From assembly GCA_001821915.1 (NCBI GenBank), contig MHOR01000008.1, positions 5,401 to 15,534 of the forward strand: a stretch of 10,134 nt of DNA. The letters run 5' to 3'. Source of the DNA: Candidatus Staskawiczbacteria bacterium RIFCSPHIGHO2_02_FULL_34_10. Lineage in GTDB: Bacteria > Patescibacteriota > Minisyncoccia > Minisyncoccales > Staskawiczbacteraceae. Shown here one piece after another: positions 6,101 to 10,134 of this stretch. Below the pieces are notes generated by a model that had not been told where the DNA came from, did not search any database, and saw nothing but the letters and a program-made list of their open reading frames with translations. The position numbers and the translations under genes were made by a program. Positions within the stretch are counted from its first letter, which is position 1, and each line of letters begins with the position of its first letter.

Positions 6101-8790
6101 GATTTTTAGTACATAACAGCGACGGCATGAAACGATATTTAAAAGACTTAAAACCAACTGAATTTGAAGATATTGCAGCCATGGTGGCCCTTTATAGGCC
6201 AGGCCCTATGCAATTTATTCCAGACTATATTGAAAGAAAACATGGAAGGCAAAAAATAACCTACATCCATCCAGCATTGCAATCAATTTTAAAAAATACT
6301 CAAGGAATAATGATTTATCAAGAACAATTGATGAAAATTGCCCAAGTGATTGCAGGATTTACTTTGGGAGAAGCCGACGTGCTAAGAAAAGCCGTCGGTA
6401 AAAAAATTAAAGAATTACTGGACTCGCAAGAAAAAAAATTCATTGACGGCGCAATAAAAAATGGCACCAATAAAAAAATTGCAGAAGAATTATGGCAATG
6501 GATTTTGCCTTTTGCCGCTTACGGATTTAATAAATGCGTAACAGGAGACACAAAAATCATAAGTCCAAAAACAGGACAACTCATACAAATAAAAGAACTT
6601 GTGAAAAATAAAAAATTACTTAATTACACTTTCTCACTTTCCGAAAATTTTAAAATTAAAAAATCAAAAGTTATAGAAGTTTTTTCTAATGGCAAAAAAC
6701 TCGTGTTTGAAGTCATCACAAGGAGCGGCAGAAAAATAATTGCTACTAATAATCACCCTTTTTATACACAATACGGATGGAAAAATTTAGAAAGTATAAA
6801 TATAAAAGAAAGAATAGCGGTCCCAAGACTCCTTCCAGAACCAACACGTAAAGTAAGAATAGCAGATTATAAAATTGCTGTTTTGGGGTATATGTTAGCA
6901 GAGGGAAATTTATGTCATCCTTCCGGATTTTACTTTTATTCGAATTCAAAAGAGGAAATAAAAGATTACTGCAATAATCTTGAAAAGTTTGAAAATACAG
7001 AATGCTCAATAGATCATTCAAAAAGCGCCATTGCGGTATATGCTAAAAGAAAAAATTTAAAAGAAAAATCAGAAGCTGTAGAATGGATAAGTAAATTAGG
7101 TCTTAAATACAAAAAAGCCACTGAAAAGTTTTTTCCTGATTTTGTATTTGGACTTTCCAATGCGCAACTTTCTTTACTAATAGCTAAAATGTTTCAAGGG
7201 GACGGATGCATTAACTTTAAAAATGGATATGCGCAAATATTTTACGCAACATCTTCTCAAAATATTGCAGAAGGATTACAACATTTACTTTTAAGATTTG
7301 GAATTATTTCAACAATCCATAAAAAGAAATTTAAATATAGAGACGAATTAAAAACGGGATATACCATTAATATAAACCGCTACGATAATATCCAGAAATT
7401 CATTATTAACTTCAAAAAATATTTACTAGATAACAAGGCGAATGCGCTAAAGGATATAGAAAAAAACCACCCCATTTTAAATGGTAATATAAAAAACTGG
7501 TCAGCTAGAGGCAGTAAAGATATTATTCCCGTAGCAATGATAAAACCTCTCATGCGAGAGGCAGTGCTTACAGGGCCCATGTCAATAAAGGAATTTTCAA
7601 AAGAAAATGGTTTCTCTGAAAGATTATTATGGAACGCATCTGACAAGGTAGGATACCTCCGAGAAACTGTAAAAATAATGGCACATGGCCTTAATATTAA
7701 AAAAATAGAAAATCTTTGTAACTCCGATATTTTTTGGGATGAAATTGTTTCTATTACCGAAAAAGGACTTCAAGAAACTTTTGACTTAACCATTAAAGGA
7801 ACTCATAATTTTATTGCAAACAATATTTTTGTCCACAACTCCCATTCGGTTGCCTATGCAACCATCGCCTATCAAACTGCCTATTTAAAAGCGCATTACC
7901 CTGTTGAATTTATGGCTTCGGTTTTGACTTCAGAAAAAATTGATGTGGAAAGAATTGCATTTTTAATTGAAGAGTGTAAAAAAATGGACATTGAAGTTTT
8001 ACCACCAAATATTAATGAAAGCTTGAAAAACTTTACGGTGGTCCCAAATGAAAAAAAAATAAGATTTGGACTTTTGGCAATTAAAAATGTGGGAAATAAT
8101 ATTATTGAAGCTGTAGTAGAAGAAAGAAAAAACAACGGGCCATTTACATCAATTGGCGACTTTATAAATAGAGTTAATTCAAAAGATTTAAATAAAAAAT
8201 CAATGGAGGCATTAATAAAAGCCGGAGCTTTTGACGCGTTTAATGAAAGAAACCAGCTTTTGCAAAACTTAGAAAAACTTCTTGAAATTGCGCGCGAAAA
8301 TCAAAAAAATAAATCCAACGGCCAAATTGGATTGTTCGCAAGTGTTGCAACTTCAACAAATAATGAAATAAAATTAGCGGAAGCTCTTCCCGCCCAACTT
8401 CTTGAAAAACTAACTTGGGAGAAAGAACTTTTGGGACTTTATGTAAGTAGCCACCCATTACATAGTTTTAAAAAACTATTTGAAACAAAAACAACTGCCA
8501 TATCCAGCATTGATAAAAATATGGTAAATAAAAAAATAATTTTAGGAGGCCTTATTTACAATGTTAAAAAAATAATCACCAAAACTGGCAAACCCATGCT
8601 CTTTATGAAACTGGAAGACCTAACCGCTAAAACAGAAATTGTCATTTTCCCAAACTTGCTTGAAGCAAAACCAGAATGCCTGCAAGAAAATAAAATTGTC
8701 TTTATTGCCGGCCGCGTTGATAATAGAAACGGCGAAATCAAAATCGTTGCTGATGATGTGCAAGAAATTATTGTGCCACAAGAATCATAG
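3181..8790 (+). CDS. dnaE: DNA polymerase III alpha subunit precursor with two inteins
   Basis: This is the replicative DNA polymerase catalytic subunit: 1,869 residues as precursor, 1,058 after removal of inteins at 604-979 and 1119-1553. The N-terminal PHP domain (about 1-205) keeps all nine expected metal ligands: H7, H9, D40, H41, E66, H87, C137, D196, H198. The palm carries RNARGSAAGS, the acidic pair in PDIDMDF (D397, D399) and D550 in KMDFLGLKNLTII, matching E. coli D401, D403 and D555. Later come RPGPMQFIPDYIERKHG, TLGEADVLRKAVGKK, SHSVAYA, a clamp-binding motif QIGLF (1715-1719) and a C-terminal OB fold (about 1781-1860). ATG 3181 is chosen over a TTG at 3154 because family members begin close to HLHVHS. 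No Shine-Dalgarno site is seen. The gene stands alone, followed by a strong terminator. A second copy of its last 54 bp lies at 9811-9864. Confidence 0.97.
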   Translation: MKFTHLHVHSHYSLLDGLPKIPELLDYVKELGMDSVALTDHGVMYGAVEFYKEAKARGIKPIIGCEVYVALEGRLDKRPNIDSKSYHMILLAKNQKGYENLVKLVTSAHLEGFYYKPRIDEEILEKYAEGLIGTSACLNGKIPKMLLANKLEEAEALAKKYVSWFGKDSFYLELQYHKNIPEQQVLNKKIVELSKKTGIPLIATNDSHYLRPEDADAQDILMLINTGADPNDPERLSLKTDDFSMIPPEQMAELFKDTPEAIENTQKIADMCDFNFVLGKAQLPHFEVPNGKTPEEYLTQLCEVGLQKKYGKNITTEIRDRMNYELSVINKTGFAGYILIVQDFVNWALEKRIGRNARGSAAGSLVCYLTDITSVDPIKYDLLFERFLNPERISMPDIDMDFTDRRRDEVLKYVSDKYGKDHVAQIITFGTMAARAVIRDVGRALQYTYSYCDALAKMIPLGMDLSETLEKVSEFRDIYNSDPQGKKLIDLGFKLEGVARHASTHACGVVISAKPLVDSVPLQHPTADDDNIVTQYEMHAIEDLGLLKMDFLGLKNLTIIEDTLARIFVIRNEKIDIENIPFDDKKTYQLLQKALSTSIFQLECLAGDTKVSTTTIKQLYEKRENRKLHSVYLDEGKLHKNEVIDVLKGEVKDLYRLIAENKWSIKASKDHYFMTEDGWKKLEEIKPGDKILVKLNANHSIYNTCSTCRKEICGQREGRSKFCYSCSAKFYRNPSKLESRKKISLAQLKFYENGGKTWNEGLTKETNKILKNNGEKISQALSGKSLEELWGKERADKFKKEHSQRMRGKGNSMFGMPAPHRKGGFRKDLNHYVRSSWEADFARILNLHNIQYQYEPKTFTLVRDNGEILNYTPDFYVPSKNTFYEIKGWMHELDQEKIDLFQKQYPQYSFVLISATRFAEFALKYKKLIAWECPQIPVRQSFSFIKVKEIKYAGKEQTYDIKMKAPGNNFVANGFLVHNSDGMKRYLKDLKPTEFEDIAAMVALYRPGPMQFIPDYIERKHGRQKITYIHPALQSILKNTQGIMIYQEQLMKIAQVIAGFTLGEADVLRKAVGKKIKELLDSQEKKFIDGAIKNGTNKKIAEELWQWILPFAAYGFNKCVTGDTKIISPKTGQLIQIKELVKNKKLLNYTFSLSENFKIKKSKVIEVFSNGKKLVFEVITRSGRKIIATNNHPFYTQYGWKNLESINIKERIAVPRLLPEPTRKVRIADYKIAVLGYMLAEGNLCHPSGFYFYSNSKEEIKDYCNNLEKFENTECSIDHSKSAIAVYAKRKNLKEKSEAVEWISKLGLKYKKATEKFFPDFVFGLSNAQLSLLIAKMFQGDGCINFKNGYAQIFYATSSQNIAEGLQHLLLRFGIISTIHKKKFKYRDELKTGYTININRYDNIQKFIINFKKYLLDNKANALKDIEKNHPILNGNIKNWSARGSKDIIPVAMIKPLMREAVLTGPMSIKEFSKENGFSERLLWNASDKVGYLRETVKIMAHGLNIKKIENLCNSDIFWDEIVSITEKGLQETFDLTIKGTHNFIANNIFVHNSHSVAYATIAYQTAYLKAHYPVEFMASVLTSEKIDVERIAFLIEECKKMDIEVLPPNINESLKNFTVVPNEKKIRFGLLAIKNVGNNIIEAVVEERKNNGPFTSIGDFINRVNSKDLNKKSMEALIKAGAFDAFNERNQLLQNLEKLLEIARENQKNKSNGQIGLFASVATSTNNEIKLAEALPAQLLEKLTWEKELLGLYVSSHPLHSFKKLFETKTTAISSIDKNMVNKKIILGGLIYNVKKIITKTGKPMLFMKLEDLTAKTEIVIFPNLLEAKPECLQENKIVFIAGRVDNRNGEIKIVADDVQEIIVPQES
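4990..6117 (+). mobile_element. Intein 1 of DnaE (376 aa), with zinc-finger, NUMOD3-like and PD-(D/E)XK-like nuclease insert
   Basis: The intein starts at Cys (CLAGDTKV) after extein FQLE and ends in FLVHN before SDGMKRY; E. coli DnaE reads FQLES continuously here. Splicing blocks: A at 1-13; B around KDHYFMTEDGW (67-76, H68); F/G at TYDIKM and NNFVANGFLVHN, with penultimate H375, N376 and Ser at +1. No LAGLIDADG motif is present. The insert (about 95-310) has a CxxC...CxxC zinc finger (C102, C105, C120, C123), a NUMOD3-like region (KISQALSGKS at 173-182, GNSMFG at 207-212), then a nuclease-like core: E235 (SSWEADF), PD at 270-271 (YTPDFYV) and E282-x-K284 (YEIKG). That order fits a PD-(D/E)XK or Vsr-like fold. 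It would be a homing endonuclease cutting intein-free dnaE; activity is inference. Confidence 0.9.
6535..7839 (+). mobile_element. Intein 2 of DnaE (435 aa), LAGLIDADG homing-endonuclease type
   Basis: The intein starts at Cys (CVTGDTKI) after extein YGFNK and ends in NIFVHN before SHSVAYA; E. coli DnaE reads GYGFNKSHS here. Splicing blocks: A at 1-13, B at TNNHPFYTQYGW (71-82, H74), F/G at TFDLTI and HNFIANNIFVHN with H434, N435 and Ser at +1. Two LAGLIDADG motifs are visible: VLGYMLAEG (116-124, acidic E123) and LLIAKMFQGDG (214-224, acidic D223). A helical region with a helix-turn-helix-like stretch (MSIKEFSKENGFSERLLW, about 349-366) lies before the C-terminal splicing part and may help bind DNA. 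The insertion point lies three residues downstream of the site of the cyanobacterial split DnaE intein (before CFN). Confidence 0.93.
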
Positions 8791-8829
8791 TTAGTATTAC
8801 AAAGCATGAATTGTAAATATTATAATTAT

Positions 8830-8870
8830 AACCATAGGCTAATTCGTACGAATTAGCCTATGGTTTTTGT
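8830..8870 (+). terminator. dnaE intrinsic terminator (36-bp perfect palindrome)
   Basis: A perfect palindrome at 8830-8865 (ACCATAGGCTAATTCGT and its complement plus an outer A-T pair) ends in a T-run (8864-8868), 39 nt after the dnaE stop. The stem has no unpaired loop. The centre CGTACG also occurs in the element at 2441-2452. Confidence 0.8.
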
Positions 8871-8873
8871 AAT

Positions 8874-8911
8874 AAAAAAGCCTTGGTCGTTGAAACCGAG
8901 GCCTATTTTTT
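8874..8911 (-). terminator. Bidirectional intrinsic terminator between dnaE and the membrane-protein operon
   Basis: Stem GCCTTGGT (8880-8887) with ACCGAGGC (8895-8902), including one G-T pair, is flanked by A6 on the left and T6 on the right. On the minus strand it closes the two-gene operon ending at 8930; on the plus strand it backs up the dnaE terminator. Confidence 0.8.
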
Positions 8912-8929
8912 ACTCTTTTTTAAAGGACT

Positions 8930-9217
8930 TTATTTTGGGTTAGTAATAACTAAGGAGTCATTTTGTTTTTGTTCTTTTTCCTTTCGTTTTTCGTAAACTT
9001 TTCTTCTTTGATATATAGTAAAAAATCTCATTGAGGCAATTAATGAGATAATCCCATTAACAAAAAGTAAACATAAAAAAAATGTGCCAATTCTTTCTCT
9101 ATCTACAATGAAAATCCATAGACAGAGGATTAGTAAAATAATACTAGCTATTCCTATAGCAATGCAATTCAATAGAGCTTGAAAAACCAGCTTCGAGTAT
9201 TTCTGCTTAGTTTGCAT
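8930..9217 (-). CDS. Small two-pass membrane protein, function unknown
   Basis: This gene encodes 95 residues. Two hydrophobic segments are seen: about 11-38 (core CIAIGIASIILLILCLWIFI) and 43-66 (core FFLCLLFVNGIISLIA). A strongly basic cytoplasmic tail (RRKVYEKRKEKEQKQ) follows. The start ATG at 9217 has a good Shine-Dalgarno site (AAAGGGG, 6 nt spacing). It lies 44 nt downstream of the 9262-9684 gene on the same strand and has no promoter of its own that I can see, so the two are probably one operon ending at the terminator 8874-8911. No family is recognised. The pair lies between the two copies of the dnaE 3' end, which marks it as possible cargo of an inserted segment. Confidence 0.75.
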   Translation of the reverse strand: MQTKQKYSKLVFQALLNCIAIGIASIILLILCLWIFIVDRERIGTFFLCLLFVNGIISLIASMRFFTIYQRRKVYEKRKEKEQKQNDSLVITNPK

Positions 9218-9261
9218 AAAACACCCCTTTCAAAGGTTGAGAGAGAACACAATTTTTCAAT

Positions 9262-9684
9262 TTAGAAAAAAAGCAAATATATGATGATACCAAGCCATAT
9301 ATAAGTGAAGAAACCTGGGAATAGAGCTATGCGATATTTTGAAAGAAATTTCAGAAATTCGTTAGCTTCTTTCCAATCTCTCCCAGTAAAAACACAAAAT
9401 GCAATTAAATTACTTTCTTCGGACGGTTCTATTGATGCTAAACGAGATTCCCAATAATCTATAATCTCTTCTGTCTCACAATTAATTATAGACCAATACG
9501 TACAGAGTAGAAAACCCATGCCTGCTACAAGCTGATAGAAGATTAATGTGTGTTCTGTAAGTAATAATGGTAACGCCGCTAAATTAATAAGAACAAATAC
9601 CTGATGCCGAGACCAAAATAAAGTAACTTCAGTATTACGACACATACAAATACCCGTATACATTACTTTTTGTTCATCTGTCAT
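9262..9684 (-). CDS. Membrane protein, possibly RipA-like, first gene of a two-gene operon
   Basis: This gene encodes 140 residues from ATG 9684. That start is preferred because AAAGGA lies 8 nt before it; an in-frame ATG at 9693 (143 residues) overlaps that site. Numbering from 9684, hydrophobic segments lie at about 29-43 (FVLINLAALPLLL), 46-67 (core YQLVAGMGFLLCTYWSII) and the last 22 residues (core FFTYIWLGIIIYLLFF). Between the second and third is a polar stretch with DYWESRLASIEP. The sequence LFWSRHQVF followed by two membrane helices and YWE-x3-L-x2-IE resembles, from memory, the RipA-family octameric membrane proteins. That match is weak, and the function is unknown. A promoter lies at 9745-9772. 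Confidence 0.75.
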   Translation of the reverse strand: MTDEQKVMYTGICMCRNTEVTLFWSRHQVFVLINLAALPLLLTEHTLIFYQLVAGMGFLLCTYWSIINCETEEIIDYWESRLASIEPSEESNLIAFCVFTGRDWKEANEFLKFLSKYRIALFPGFFTYIWLGIIIYLLFF

Positions 9685-9744
9685 TATTGCCATCCTTTCT
9701 TTGTAAGAGAAGTATTTTAAATTTTCAAAGGGCGACTATATTTA

Positions 9745-9772
9745 CTTATATCAACTTAATGAATAAAGTCAA
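9745..9772 (-). promoter_or_regulatory. Promoter of the membrane-protein operon
   Basis: On the minus strand TTGACT (9767-9772), a 16-nt spacer and TATAAG (9745-9750) form a good sigma-70-type promoter. TGA directly before TATAAG gives an extended -10. The start codon at 9684 lies about 60 nt further on. Confidence 0.6.
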
Positions 9773-9810
9773 TGTTTTTTACCAATCATTTTAAAAAGTG
9801 CAAAGGGTGA

Positions 9811-9864
9811 ATAAAGATCGTCGCCGATGATGTTCAAGAAATCATTGTGCCACAGGAATCATAA
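9811..9864 (+). pseudogene. Detached second copy of the dnaE 3' end
   Basis: Eighteen codons encode IKIVADDVQEIIVPQES and a TAA stop, exactly the last 17 residues of DnaE (active copy 8737-8790, stop TAG). The two 54-bp copies share 46 bases. All eight differences are at third codon positions and none changes the protein. Upstream, similarity fades within about 8 bp (GGTGAA with one base lost), and an in-frame TGA precedes it, so nothing is translated. Downstream both copies share AATTGTAAAT (8809-8818 and 9870-9879). The pattern fits a displaced original terminus left by integration, or the remnant of a replaced dnaE allele. Confidence 0.85.
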
Positions 9865-9881
9865 AATAAAATTGTAAATCA

Positions 9882-9923
9882 ATCGTAGCAAAAAGTACAC
9901 TATCGCGTACTTTTTGCTACGAT
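9882..9923. repeat. 42-nt palindromic repeat, copy 3 of 3
   Basis: Arms 9882-9900 and 9905-9923 pair along 19 positions with a single mismatch, around a TATC loop. It is nearly identical to 2612-2653 (same AGCAAAAAGTAC arm) and alignable over its full length to 1545-1586. It begins 17 nt after the stop of the dnaE 3' relic and has no T-run. Confidence 0.9.
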
Positions 9924-9956
9924 GTAACTATGGATAAAAATAATAAAACTTTCGAA

Positions 9957-10024
9957 CAAAAAAGCCCTTGAAGTTATCGCTGGGCTGAGGATTTATTAGG
10001 CCTTTTCCCTATAGGCCATTTTTT
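9957..10024 (-). terminator. Terminator cluster downstream of the right-edge gene (bidirectional)
   Basis: On the minus strand AGCCC (9982-9986) pairs with GGGCT (9963-9967) and is followed by a T-run (9957-9962), closing the gene that ends at 10023. On the plus strand GGCCT (9999-10003) pairs with AGGCC (10013-10017) followed by T6, which would have closed a plus-strand transcript such as the ancestral dnaE. Stems are only 5 bp, so each is modest alone. Confidence 0.5.
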
Positions 10025-10133
10025 ATCTGCGATCAAAAGTCTCATCGAAAGTTTCTTTGATTATTTCTTCTTCTGTAATGGGAACTTCCCTTTTGAGGGG
10101 ATCAAAATTCCCTGACCAAATCTCAAGGATAAA
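10023..10133 (-). CDS. C-terminal fragment of an unknown protein running off the right edge
   Basis: An open frame of 36 codons enters from the right edge and ends in TAA (10023-10025). It begins FILEIWSGNFDPLKREVPI and ends TEEEIIKETFDETFDRR. The composition is protein-like (acidic, helix-prone end) and a terminator follows at once on the same strand. No family can be named from so short a piece. Confidence 0.5.
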   Translation of the reverse strand, partial: FILEIWSGNFDPLKREVPITEEEIIKETFDETFDRR

Positions 10134-10134
10134 G

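Noticed and set aside
3494..8807. Several minus-strand frames of 64-139 codons inside dnaE
   Set aside because: They are shadows of the coding strand with no start signals or recognisable domains.
1545..9923. CRISPR array
   Set aside because: The three 42-nt repeats are far apart, perfectly palindromic and have no regular spacers.

Overview
The window reads as a chromosomal piece of a low-GC bacterium, most likely a member of the Candidate Phyla Radiation (Patescibacteria, Parcubacteria-like). The clues are very AT-rich spacers, short genes, weak or absent Shine-Dalgarno sites before the long genes, a secreted protein made of repeated SpaA/prealbumin-like domains, an intein-laden dnaE, and dispersed palindromic repeats that sit even inside reading frames. 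The standard code applies: no in-frame TGA occurs in about 2,600 codons of the three long genes. The taxonomic placement is inference from style, not from a marker tree.

Layout. Positions 2-1426 (minus) hold the N-terminal 475 residues of a secreted repeat-domain surface protein that runs off the left edge. Positions 1543-2409 (minus) hold rnhB (RNase HII), lengthened to 288 residues by repeat DNA carried in frame at several places. A repeat-rich spacer (2410-2744) carries a 117-bp element with 19-bp terminal inverted repeats, a 42-bp palindrome and a bidirectional terminator. A 71-residue membrane protein gene (2793-3008, minus) is divergent from dnaE (3181-8790, plus). dnaE encodes the replicative DNA polymerase III alpha subunit as a 1,869-residue precursor with two inteins of 376 and 435 residues. 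Excision would leave a 1,058-residue polymerase. The first intein carries a zinc-finger/NUMOD3-like/PD-(D/E)XK-like insert; the second carries a LAGLIDADG endonuclease.

Downstream of dnaE come two terminators, then a two-gene minus-strand operon of small membrane proteins (8930-9217 and 9262-9684) with its own promoter. Next is a 54-bp second copy of the dnaE 3' end (9811-9864): it encodes the same last 17 residues and a stop, but differs from the active copy at eight third codon positions. The membrane-protein operon is thus bracketed by two direct copies of the dnaE terminus. This looks like an integration scar, or a trace of dnaE replacement. After another 42-bp palindrome and a terminator cluster, the C-terminus of a further minus-strand gene enters from the right edge.

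How the parts relate. RNase HII and Pol III alpha both serve DNA replication and repair, but they lie on opposite strands and are not co-transcribed. The strongest points for follow-up are the duplicated dnaE terminus, the unusual nuclease in intein 1, and the three-copy 42-bp palindrome family, one copy of which supplies the last 14 codons of rnhB.
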